Of a stretch of 32,519 bases of DNA, positions 1 to 7,022 are shown piece by piece. The notes below the pieces were generated by a model. It did no database searches and had not been told where the DNA came from. It saw nothing but the letters and a program-made list of their open reading frames with translations. Position 1 is the stretch's first letter. Every line of letters begins with the position of its first letter. Origin of the DNA: Caulobacteraceae bacterium (GTDB taxonomy: Bacteria > Pseudomonadota > Alphaproteobacteria > Caulobacterales > Caulobacteraceae); assembly GCA_003136615.1 (NCBI GenBank), contig PLFA01000153.1:10998-43516 (forward strand). The letters run 5' to 3'. The position numbers and the translations under genes are program-made.

Positions 1-1887
1 CGGGCGGCCGAATATTTCGGTCCCTCCGAGTTGGAGAGCGACCGATGGATGGCCATCAACGACGTTCCCAGTCGCGCCGAGGCGTGGCTGTCGGCCCAGT
101 CGCCAAATTTCCGCGCTGATCTGGAGGCCTTCGCGGCGGGCATGAACGCCTATGCCAAGGCCCATCCCGAGGCGCTCTCGCTCGAGGCCCGGCGTATCCT
201 GCCCATCAGCGCCGTCGATGTGGTGGGCTATGCGCACCGGTTGTTCCAGTACGTCTATATCGCGCCCCAGGCCGTGGCGGGCCGCCTGCCCGCCGACGCC
301 ATCGGCCCGCCCGGCGCGGCGCGGCCGGACAATGGCTCGAACGGCTGGGCGATCGCGCCCTCCCGCGCGGCGGACGGCCACACGATGATGCTGATGAACC
401 CTCACCTCCCCTGGGCGACGGGCTGGTCAACCTATTATGAGGCGCAGCTCACCGCGCCGGGGGTCGACCTCTATGGCGCGACCCAGATCGGTCTGCCGGT
501 GCTGCGCTTTGTGTTCAGCGATCAGCTCGGCATCACCAACACGGTCGACCACACCAATGGCGTCACCTTCTACAAGATCACGCCGGCGCCGGGCGGCTAT
601 CTCTTTGACGGCAAGGTTCGCCCGTTCGAGGCGCGTGAGGCGACCCTGAAAGTGCGCCGTCCCGACGGCGGCCTCGACACCGACACCGTTGAGGTTCGCT
701 CCACCGTGCAGGGCCCCATCGTGGGCGAGCGGGGCGGGGCGCCCATCGCCATGCGCGTGGCGGGCCTCGATAGGCCCCGCGCCCTGGAAGAATATTGGAA
801 GATGGAGACGGCGCCGAACTTCGCCGCCTACCAGACGGCGCTCAGAATGATGCAGGTGCCGACCTTCAATATCATCTATGGGGATAGGGACGGCCATATC
901 GAATATCTGTTCAATGGCCTGGTCCCGCGGCGCGACTTCGGCGATCTCAAATACTGGACGTCCACGGTTCCAGGCGATACGTCCAAGACGCTGTGGACGG
1001 ACTATCTGAGCTATGCGGAGCTGCCCAAGGTGATCGATCCGGCCGGCGGCGTGGTGCAGAACTCCAATGATCCGCCTTGGGACGCGGGGTTCCCGACCCT
1101 TATCGATCCGGCGCCCTACCGGGCCTATATAAGCCCCGACGCGCTGGAAGTTCGCATGGAGCGCGGCGTGCAGCTCCTGAGCGAGCCTCGAAAGATCAGC
1201 TTCGACGAGCTGGTCAGGAAGCGCTGGTCGACCTACGCTCTCGTCGCCGATCGCCTCTTGCCTGACCTCAACGCCGCCGTGCAGGCCTCCGGCGATGATA
1301 TGGCCAAGCAGGCGATGGCCGTGCTCAACGCCTGGGACCGCACCACCGACGCCGAGAGCCGCGGATCTCTGCTCTTCACGATGTGGGTCGACAGGATGAA
1401 GGCGCCCGACGGCGTCACCAATGCCGGCTGGCGGATCCCCTATGATATTCGTCAGCCGCTTACGACGCCGAGCGGCCTCGCCAACCCGGCGGCCGCCCTG
1501 ACGGCGCTGGACGCCGCGGCAAGAGAGCTTTTGGCGCAAAAGGGCGCGCTGGACGCCCCTTGGGGCTCGGAGATGCGCCTGATCTGGGGCGGCCAAAATC
1601 TGGCGGCGAGCGGCGCCTCGGGCCGGTATGGCGACATCAATGTGATCGACTATGGGCCCCTGAAGGATGGGGTCCGGGCGGCCAGCTTCGGCGCGACCTT
1701 CGTGGCGGTCGTGGATTTCGCCGCCCCGACAAAGGCCAAGGTGCTGATGTCCTATGGCGACGCGTCGCAGCCTGGCTCGCCCCATCTGGGCGACCAGATC
1801 CCCCTTTTATCCGCCAAAGAGATGCGCGACGCCTGGCGCACGCGCGCCGAGGTCGAAGCCCACCTCGAAAGCCGGGACGTGTTCTGA
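1..1887 (+). CDS. Penicillin acylase family protein (PvdQ/AHL-acylase-like), 5' partial
   Basis: This is an N-terminal nucleophile hydrolase of the penicillin amidase (S45) family that cleaves amide bonds. Closest by eye is the PvdQ/aculeacin/acyl-homoserine-lactone acylase branch, which is normally periplasmic. The frame is open from base 1, so the true start, signal peptide and part of the alpha chain lie upstream. The autoprocessing site reads NGSNGW; the Ser codon at 337-339 would become the first residue of the beta chain. Counting from it, His23 of the beta chain (403-405, in NPHLPW) is in the expected position. An Asn pair in QNSNDPPW (1060-1068, beta 242 and 244) matches the oxyanion Asn region. 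The C-terminus is intact with a TGA at 1885. The substrate (long-chain AHL, another acyl amide or a beta-lactam) cannot be told from sequence. The family call is firm and the substrate is open. Confidence 0.9.
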   Translation, partial: RAAEYFGPSELESDRWMAINDVPSRAEAWLSAQSPNFRADLEAFAAGMNAYAKAHPEALSLEARRILPISAVDVVGYAHRLFQYVYIAPQAVAGRLPADAIGPPGAARPDNGSNGWAIAPSRAADGHTMMLMNPHLPWATGWSTYYEAQLTAPGVDLYGATQIGLPVLRFVFSDQLGITNTVDHTNGVTFYKITPAPGGYLFDGKVRPFEAREATLKVRRPDGGLDTDTVEVRSTVQGPIVGERGGAPIAMRVAGLDRPRALEEYWKMETAPNFAAYQTALRMMQVPTFNIIYGDRDGHIEYLFNGLVPRRDFGDLKYWTSTVPGDTSKTLWTDYLSYAELPKVIDPAGGVVQNSNDPPWDAGFPTLIDPAPYRAYISPDALEVRMERGVQLLSEPRKISFDELVRKRWSTYALVADRLLPDLNAAVQASGDDMAKQAMAVLNAWDRTTDAESRGSLLFTMWVDRMKAPDGVTNAGWRIPYDIRQPLTTPSGLANPAAALTALDAAARELLAQKGALDAPWGSEMRLIWGGQNLAASGASGRYGDINVIDYGPLKDGVRAASFGATFVAVVDFAAPTKAKVLMSYGDASQPGSPHLGDQIPLLSAKEMRDAWRTRAEVEAHLESRDVF

Positions 1888-2253
1888 CGACGTGGCCGCA
1901 GGGGCCTTTAATAGCCCACGTCGTGCAACGGCCCGGCCTCCACTCCAGCGAGGACTCCCGCTGGGATTGTCGGGATTTTCATCACCTATCCCACTGGGAG
2001 GGCTCGACCCATGAGGGCGACGTGGACGGCCAGCTCTTCTCCGGTCGCGAGGAGGAGGCCAAGGCGGAACAGCGCCGGTGGGAGCTGACCCTGAACCACT
2101 GGGACCTGCCGATCCACGAAATCGATCCCATCAGGCGCCGCAGTAGAGGGCTCGAATAAAGGCAAACACCGGACGCTTATCGGACCAAACGTCGCGGATC
2201 ATTTTATACCCGCGTCATAAATCTGCGGTCAGAAAAATCATGCATTCCGATAT
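1888..2253. other. Gene-poor stretch with a possible decayed gene tail
   Basis: I find no confident gene here. The plus frame 3 stays open from inside the acylase gene to a TAA at 2157-2159. From about 1930 its translation has a protein-like mix of charged residues (for example GREEEAKAEQRRWE near 2043-2084) but no start of its own that I would trust and no family I recognise. It may be the remnant of a gene fused out of frame to the acylase end, or chance. After 2160 the composition turns AT-rich, leading into the convergent minus-strand gene. Confidence 0.3.
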
Positions 2254-2997
2254 TTACTGCGATGTTCTCGAGGCCCTCAAAACAGCCTGTATATCTGGGG
2301 AATTACACCCATCTGATATAGCAGTATTTATCTGGGTTATATGATAATACGACACTAAATGAGCTATTTTCAGGGCTTTTGACGTTACGATATTGCCGTC
2401 CTGATAAAACACTATATTTTGCAGATTTATTCTGTCATTGTTAATCACTATACTAAATTCTTCTTTGAATCCATTTCTATTCAAAAAGCAAGCGGCGTCT
2501 ATAGAATTCACATCACTCCAATGTGCCCGTTGATAAGAGCTAAGAGGTCCGTTCCTAAATACGATGTCCGTATTGGATACTTCGTATCCGCTAAACATAT
2601 AGTAAATAATTAATATTAGTACAACAGGTGCGATCCAAAATAGCAAGACGCTCACCTGTTTTGTTTTCCAAGGGTAGTTCAGATCACCTTTCGGCGGCCC
2701 GTATCTGCGCGAATATTCTACGCGACCTACGCTCAAGAGCTCCAAAAGGGGGTCGGCGCACAGACCTGCCGCGCCAAATGACATCGCCGCTAAAAAGCTA
2801 ATACCGGTCGGATAAGCGTCTTTTTCAAAAATGATTTCAGTGGGGGCCAGACGCGACCAGATAGCAATATGCACAATATATGGCAGCCAAGCAAACACAC
2901 CCCCGCAAACGACAGCAAGAATTACCGAAACGATCACACGTTCGCGAGCAACGCTTTGGGTCTTTCCAGCAGAAGGTGTTAGTTCTGAATCTTCCAT
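2254..2997 (-). CDS. Hypothetical membrane protein, AT-rich, PH-like C-terminal part
   Basis: This is a 247-residue protein with no family I can name. Hydrophobic segments at about residues 21-46, 65-88 and 115-136 suggest three membrane helices. They are followed by a soluble C-terminal half (about 137-247) of short beta-like stretches that could be a bacterial PH-like domain (for example SNTDIVFRNG, then WSDVNSIDA). That domain guess is weak. The gene is clearly more AT-rich than its neighbours, with Asn, Ile and AT-ending codons, which suggests recent acquisition. It stands alone: the acylase gene points at its 3' end and the next minus-strand gene upstream is the antitoxin-like gene at 3188-3508. 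ATG start. Function unknown. Confidence 0.7.
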   Translation of the reverse strand: MEDSELTPSAGKTQSVARERVIVSVILAVVCGGVFAWLPYIVHIAIWSRLAPTEIIFEKDAYPTGISFLAAMSFGAAGLCADPLLELLSVGRVEYSRRYGPPKGDLNYPWKTKQVSVLLFWIAPVVLILIIYYMFSGYEVSNTDIVFRNGPLSSYQRAHWSDVNSIDAACFLNRNGFKEEFSIVINNDRINLQNIVFYQDGNIVTSKALKIAHLVSYYHITQINTAISDGCNSPDIQAVLRASRTSQ

Positions 2998-3187
2998 TGA
3001 ATTAATAGGTCTGAATATTCGTCATTAAAGACGCAAGAAATCAAGTTTGACGGCGCGTGACGGGAAGACGGTGGCAACGCCCCGAAGCCTGTCCACCCGC
3101 ACCGTCGGCGCGGCGTCTGGGCGCGTCACCGCTCTCGTTGACTGTGACGCTTATATAGCCGGATGGATTCATCCAGAATTACCCCGC

Positions 3188-3508
3188 TCACTTGACGGCG
3201 TGAGCGTGGAGTTGAACCCCTGACTGACGCTGCAATTCACCAAGCACGCCAAAGAGGTTTCTCGCGTTCGGATTGCCGGTGCGACTGAACATCCTGATCA
3301 AGCTCTTGGATGGCGTGCCGGTCGCGGTCGCCAGTTTTTCGAAGCCGAGGGTCGCATTGATATAGTCGCGCAAGACAGCCTTTCCGGTGTCCACATCTCC
3401 GGACAACAAGGTGTCAACGCCCTCCGCCAGCAGAGCATCGCGGAACGCGGGATCACGTTGCGCCCTGGCTTGTATGGTATCCTTGAATTCGCGTGTCAGA
3501 GCCATCAT
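3188..3508 (-). CDS. HigA-like antitoxin / HTH transcriptional regulator
   Basis: This is a 106-residue DNA-binding protein of the type annotated as addiction-module antidote or COG3636-like regulator. The N-terminal helix has the usual MALTREFKDTIQAR form. The second half carries the helix-turn-helix (about residues 53-92: the FEKLATATG helix, then SKSLIRMF as recognition helix, then NPNARNLFGVL). A second ATG at 3505 is an equally good start. In a complete TA locus a RelE/ParE-type toxin would be expected next door, but I find none on either side, so this is an orphan or its partner was lost. The palindrome at 3588-3605, about 80 bp upstream, is a possible operator for autoregulation. Confidence 0.75.
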   Translation of the reverse strand: MMALTREFKDTIQARAQRDPAFRDALLAEGVDTLLSGDVDTGKAVLRDYINATLGFEKLATATGTPSKSLIRMFSRTGNPNARNLFGVLGELQRQSGVQLHAHAVK

Positions 3509-3587
3509 CCATTACTTTTCTTGCGACTTTTGTAGTCCTGCCAGCGGCTTTTCGCGTCGCTGATATCGCGTTGCTGCCGCTGTTTTT

Positions 3588-3605
3588 GGTAACATATGAG
3601 TTACC
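3588..3605. promoter_or_regulatory. Perfect 6-bp inverted repeat, candidate operator or junction
   Basis: GGTAAC and GTTACC flank a 6-base AT-rich centre (ATATGA). It lies upstream of the antitoxin-like gene and exactly where similarity of the preceding reading frame to MFS transporters stops. It could be an operator for the HTH protein or mark the recombination junction of the accessory patch. No experimental support. Confidence 0.35.
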
Positions 3606-3719
3606 ATCGGTGTAGCCGTCGTGCAGCGCATGGGCCAGGCAGGCGGCGATCAGGTTGCGCCGCTTCCTGGGCAGGCCCTCCGCCAGAAGCGCGCCGTCCG
3701 CCGTGGTGGTGATCCGCAT
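3604..3719 (-). pseudogene. Truncated N-terminus of an MFS transporter
   Basis: The ATG at 3719 lies one base after the TAG stop of the LysR gene, a coupled-operon arrangement. The first 38 residues end in NLIAACLAHALHDGYTD. This closely resembles the start of a set of proteobacterial MFS transporters (first helix with the AHxxHDGYTD motif followed by LYVLLPVWQ). From the GGTAAC palindrome onward the match stops; the frame then runs through unrelated sequence to a stop at 3453, overlapping the antitoxin-like gene by 56 bases. I read this as a transporter gene cut short when the neighbouring accessory DNA arrived or by a deletion. The MFS match is from memory, so confidence is moderate. The alternative is a genuine 88-residue hypothetical protein. 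Confidence 0.5.
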
Positions 3720-3720
3720 C

Positions 3721-4569
3721 CTATTCCAGAGACAAGACCGCCGACTCCATCAGGTCCGCCAACCGGTTAAGTGTCGGATGGGGATCGCGCGTCAAGTGGC
3801 GCGTATAGGCCACGTCCGGCAGCGGGGGCAGCCTCCAGCTATTGTCTTCCTGCGGGTCGATGCGGCGGGTCGAGAAGAGGCTTGTGCGGCAGGTGAGAGC
3901 CAGATCGGCCTCCAGAGCGGCGCGCAGCACCGAGAGGCTCGGCGTCTCCAAGACGATGCGATACGGACGGCCGGCGTCATCGAGGGCCTTCAGCGCCGCT
4001 TCGCGGAAACGGCACGGCTTTTCCAGCACCGCCAGAGGCAAGACCTCCTCCCGGGCCAGGGCCGGATCGCCGAACCAGTGGGTCCGGGCGGTTTCCACGG
4101 CGGCCGGGTCATCGGCCGCGCCCATGCACAGGACCACATCCAGGCGGTCGGACGCCAAGAGCTCGAGAAGTTCGGCCGATCCGCCCACGCGGACCTGGAG
4201 CTGGGTCTCCGGATGGCGATGGGCGAAGCGGGAGAGGACGCCGCCCAGGAGCGTCTCGGCGAAATCCTGCACCAAACCCACACGCGCCGGCCCGGCGAGG
4301 GTGTCGCCGGTGAGAGCCAAGAGGGCCTTGTCGTTGATGGCCAGCATGTCGCGGGCATAGGCCAGCAGCGTTTCCCCCGCAGGCGTCAGGGCGAGGCGGC
4401 GCCCATCGCGATGAAAGAGGGGCGACTGGACCGTATCCTCCAGCCGCTTCATCTGCAGACTGAGGGCCGACTGGGTGACGAAAACCCGCTCCGTCGCCTT
4501 CAGCATGGACCCGGAATCGACGATGGCGGCGAAGCTGCGCAGCAGTTCGGTGGGCAGGTTAACGGGCAT
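3721..4569 (-). CDS. LysR-family transcriptional regulator
   Basis: This 282-residue LysR-type regulator has its winged HTH at about residues 5-65 (LRSFAAIVDSGSMLKATERV, then VTQSALSLQMKRLE as recognition helix). An effector-binding domain of the periplasmic-binding fold covers about 90-280. It is transcribed divergently from the SsuC-like permease across a 129-bp gap, the usual arrangement for a LysR protein controlling a transport and catabolic operon. By analogy with CysB/Cbl it may respond to sulfur status or to the imported organosulfur compound; that is inference from position. It is followed by the truncated MFS gene, so it once headed a two-gene operon. Confidence 0.93.
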   Translation of the reverse strand: MPVNLPTELLRSFAAIVDSGSMLKATERVFVTQSALSLQMKRLEDTVQSPLFHRDGRRLALTPAGETLLAYARDMLAINDKALLALTGDTLAGPARVGLVQDFAETLLGGVLSRFAHRHPETQLQVRVGGSAELLELLASDRLDVVLCMGAADDPAAVETARTHWFGDPALAREEVLPLAVLEKPCRFREAALKALDDAGRPYRIVLETPSLSVLRAALEADLALTCRTSLFSTRRIDPQEDNSWRLPPLPDVAYTRHLTRDPHPTLNRLADLMESAVLSLE

Positions 4570-4698
4570 GGAGACCCGTCACTATCAGTATCTCTAAACC
4601 CTGCCTTGAAGATAAGTGGTTTGTCAGTCGCATCGAGAGAGGCCCTTTAGGCGTGTTGTAAACGCTCCATCGGGTCGTGGCCTTGAAAGGGCAAGCCA
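4570..4698. promoter_or_regulatory. Divergent regulatory region between lysR and the sulfur operon
   Basis: This 129-bp region should hold both promoters and the LysR binding site. An inverted repeat TATCT (4589-4593) / AGATA (4610-4614) with a 16-base spacer is the best dyad I see. TTGTCA at 4621-4626 could be a -35 element for the rightward operon but no good -10 follows. The permease starts with GTG at 4699, preceded by GAAAGGG at 4685-4691 as a plausible ribosome binding site. Confidence 0.45.
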
Positions 4699-5532
4699 GT
4701 GTCTCTCGCCTATCATGATAGATTAACTGACAAGGCGAAGGTTGGGGCCAAGGCTGGGCCTAAGCTTTCCTGGCCGAAACTCGCTGATCAGCGCTGGCTT
4801 TCGCCGGTGCTGCTTCTGGCGATTTGGGAGGTCGCATCCCTGACCGGCGTCATCCCGTCACGCATCCTGGCGGCGCCGTCGGCGGTTGTGCAAACCCTGG
4901 CTCACCTTGTTGTGAATGGCGATCTGCCCAATGCGCTGATCGTCTCCCTGGCCCGCATGGCCGTGGGCCTCGCGATCGGGGTGACCACAGGGACGGTTCT
5001 GGCCCTGGCCGCCGGACTGTCCAAGCTGGGGGAAACCCTGGTCGACCCGCCGCTTCAGATCATTCGCCCCCTGCCGACCCTGGCCCTCACCCCGCTGTTC
5101 ATCGTGTGGCTGGGCATCGGCGAGACGCCCAAGATCGCCCTGATATCGCTGGGCGTCACGTTTCCGATCTATCTGAACCTGTTCAACGCGATCCGAAGCG
5201 TCGATCCCCGGCTCATGGAGGCGGGGCGCAGTTTTGGCCTCTCGGGATGGGACCTGATCGTCAATGTCGTCCTGCCCGGCGCCATGCCGGGCTTTCTGGT
5301 GGGGCTGCGCTATGCCTTGAGCGTCTCCCTGCTGATCCTTGTGGTGGCCGAACAGATCAACGCCTCGGCGGGGCTCGGCTACCTGATCAACAACGCCCGC
5401 GATTTCATGCAGACTGACGTGATCGTCGTGTGCCTTCTTGTTTACGCCTTGCTGGGCCTGGGGGCGGACCTGCTGGTGCGTGCATTGGAACGTCGCCTGC
5501 TGGTCTGGCGCCCCGCGTTCCTGAAAGCCTGA
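4699..5532 (+). CDS. ssuC: ABC transporter permease, SsuC/TauC type
   Basis: This is the inner-membrane permease of a sulfonate/nitrate/taurine-type importer. The 277 residues hold about six membrane helices beginning near residue 33. The binding-protein-dependent transport signature (EAA loop, which contacts the ATPase) is clear at about 174-197, EAGRSFGLSGWDLI ending in LPGAMPG. Length is normal for SsuC. It is first in the rightward operon; the ATPase gene follows after 7 bp. Because the same family serves sulfonates, taurine, nitrate and pyrimidine precursors, the substrate rests on the neighbours: thiol dioxygenase, rhodanese and SsuD-like monooxygenase point to an organosulfur compound. 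Confidence 0.92.
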   Translation: MSLAYHDRLTDKAKVGAKAGPKLSWPKLADQRWLSPVLLLAIWEVASLTGVIPSRILAAPSAVVQTLAHLVVNGDLPNALIVSLARMAVGLAIGVTTGTVLALAAGLSKLGETLVDPPLQIIRPLPTLALTPLFIVWLGIGETPKIALISLGVTFPIYLNLFNAIRSVDPRLMEAGRSFGLSGWDLIVNVVLPGAMPGFLVGLRYALSVSLLILVVAEQINASAGLGYLINNARDFMQTDVIVVCLLVYALLGLGADLLVRALERRLLVWRPAFLKA

Positions 5533-5539
5533 CCCCCCC

Positions 5540-6382
5540 ATGCCTCAAGCGGAGCGCCCCATGTTGCAGACAGCCCGACGCCCAACGGCCGTTTCGCCGG
5601 TCTCCACGCCGCCGCGCGCGGCGGCCATGACACCCCCGCCATCGGTCAGAGTGAAGGGTTTCACCCGCAGCTTTGGCGCGACCTCCGTCCTGAAGGACAT
5701 GAACCTCGACATCCAGCCGGGCGAGTTCGTGGCGCTCCTGGGCGCCAGCGGCTCTGGCAAGACGACGCTTTTGCGCACCCTGGCCGGACTTGATCCCGCG
5801 CCGGTCGATCAGGTCTCCACACCCGCCGCCCGGGCCGTGGTGTTTCAGGATCCCCGGCTCATGCCCTGGAAACGGGTCTGGCGGAACGTCGCCCTGGGCC
5901 TCAAGGGGCGCGATATTCGCGGCAAAGCCGAGGACGCGCTGGGCGAAGTGGGTCTGAGCCATAGATTGGACGCCTGGCCCGCAACGCTTTCGGGCGGCGA
6001 GGCGCAGAGGGCGGCCCTGGCCCGGGCCCTGATCCGCGAGCCCAAACTTCTTCTGCTGGATGAGCCCTTCGCGGCCCTGGACGCCCTGACCCGCATTCGC
6101 ATGCACGAGCTGGTGCTGAAGCTCTGGCGCGCCCACGATCCCGCCGTGCTGCTGGTGACCCACGACGTCGACGAAGCCATCACGCTCGCCGATCGCGTGC
6201 TGGTGCTGGATCAGGGGCGGATCGCGGCGGAGGAGGTGGTGACCCTGCCACGCCCGCGCGATGTGGATGATGCGTTCCAGGCCATTCGTCGTCGCCTCCT
6301 GGGTCATCTGGGGGTAACAAGCCATGACCCGGCGGTCGCCGCTGAACTGATCGCCTTTCGCCCGCGCCAGGACGCGCATTAG
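5540..6382 (+). CDS. ssuB: ABC transporter ATP-binding protein, SsuB type
   Basis: This is the cytoplasmic ATPase of the importer. From the first ATG it has Walker A GASGSGKTT at 68-76, a Q-loop in VFQDPRLMPW, signature LSGGEAQR from 150, Walker B LLLLDEP with Asp174-Glu175, and the switch His at 208 (VTHDVDEA). Q-loop PRLMPW and H-loop DVDEA are typical of SsuB/TauB. The 30 residues or so before the ABC domain are Pro/Ala-rich, so the ATGs at 5561 or 5627 are alternative starts. It is the only ATPase in the locus and presumably serves both SsuA-like binding proteins downstream. Confidence 0.93.
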   Translation: MPQAERPMLQTARRPTAVSPVSTPPRAAAMTPPPSVRVKGFTRSFGATSVLKDMNLDIQPGEFVALLGASGSGKTTLLRTLAGLDPAPVDQVSTPAARAVVFQDPRLMPWKRVWRNVALGLKGRDIRGKAEDALGEVGLSHRLDAWPATLSGGEAQRAALARALIREPKLLLLDEPFAALDALTRIRMHELVLKLWRAHDPAVLLVTHDVDEAITLADRVLVLDQGRIAAEEVVTLPRPRDVDDAFQAIRRRLLGHLGVTSHDPAVAAELIAFRPRQDAH

Positions 6383-6398
6383 ATCGGTCAGACCGCTC

Positions 6399-7022
6399 AT
6401 GACCCAATTCGTTCCCGCGCGCCCCAATCTCGCGCGTCTGCGGGGCTTCATCGCCGCCTTTACGCGGCTGATCGATACCCAAGCCGACGAGGCCCGGTTG
6501 CTGCATGGGGGCGCCGCTCTCCTGGCCGATCTGATCCGCGCGGATGACTGGTTGCCCCCCGCCTTCGCCGCCGCCGACTCCGCGCGCTACCAGCAGTATC
6601 TCCTGCACTGCGACGCCCTGGAGCGGTTCAGCGTTGTCAGCTTCGTCTGGGGCCCGGGCCAGGAAACCCCGGTACACGACCACACGGTCTGGGGTTTGGT
6701 CGGCCAACTTCGTGGGGCGGAGGCCTCGCAGCCCTATGAACGCCGGGACGGCCAGCCGGTCCCCGTGGGACCCCGCCTCGTCCTGAAGCCCGGTCAGGTG
6801 GAGGCGGTCTCCCCCCGGATCGGCGACATTCATCAGGTGTCGAACGCGGCGGATGATGTCTCGGTCAGCATCCACGTCTATGGCGGCAATATCGGGGCTG
6901 TGCGCCGCTCGACCTTCGCGCCCGACGGTGCGGCAAAGACCTTCATCTCCGGCTATTCCAACACCGCGACGCCCAATCTTTGGGACCGCTCCGTGGAAGC
7001 GCGCGCGGAGGCCGGGGCGTGA
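6399..7022 (+). CDS. Thiol dioxygenase, Gln-type (3-mercaptopropionate dioxygenase-like)
   Basis: This cupin-fold non-heme iron enzyme of the cysteine dioxygenase family uses O2 to oxidise a thiol to a sulfinate. The iron ligands are visible: His93 and His95 (PVHDHTVWG) and His145 (GDIHQV). The family's Ser-x-His-x-Tyr triad is present as Ser157, His159, Tyr161. Where true cysteine dioxygenases have the substrate-binding Arg, this protein has Gln65-Gln66 (RYQQYLLHCD). That is the Gln-type pattern linked to 3-mercaptopropionate dioxygenase, so cysteine is probably not the best substrate. Length 207 fits. It lies 16 bp after ssuB and overlaps the rhodanese start by GTGA. A cytoplasmic enzyme; the product would be 3-sulfinopropionate or a related sulfinate. 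Confidence 0.88.
   Translation: MTQFVPARPNLARLRGFIAAFTRLIDTQADEARLLHGGAALLADLIRADDWLPPAFAAADSARYQQYLLHCDALERFSVVSFVWGPGQETPVHDHTVWGLVGQLRGAEASQPYERRDGQPVPVGPRLVLKPGQVEAVSPRIGDIHQVSNAADDVSVSIHVYGGNIGAVRRSTFAPDGAAKTFISGYSNTATPNLWDRSVEARAEAGA

Noticed and set aside
427..1785. Long antisense open frame of 452 codons on the minus strand opposite the acylase gene.
   Set aside because: It mirrors the codon structure of the acylase gene in GC-rich DNA and its translation is low in protein-like features.
2172..2820. A 15-base inverted repeat with one mismatch (2172-2186 against 2806-2820).
   Set aside because: The second arm is inside the coding sequence of the membrane protein, and the words resemble the common TTATCGGAC repeat core; probably coincidence.
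2172..3154. The 9-mer GACGCTTAT occurs at 2172 and 3146, flanking the AT-rich gene like a target-site duplication.
   Set aside because: A shared 9-mer within 1 kb is expected by chance, and no terminal inverted repeats or transposase accompany it.
3161..3174. Small hairpin GGATG-GATT-CATCC downstream of the antitoxin-like gene as a terminator.
   Set aside because: Stem of only 5 bp and no T-tract on either strand.
5405..6451. Minus-strand open frame of 348 codons opposite the SsuB-like gene.
   Set aside because: Shadow frame; the plus strand carries an intact ABC ATPase with all motifs.
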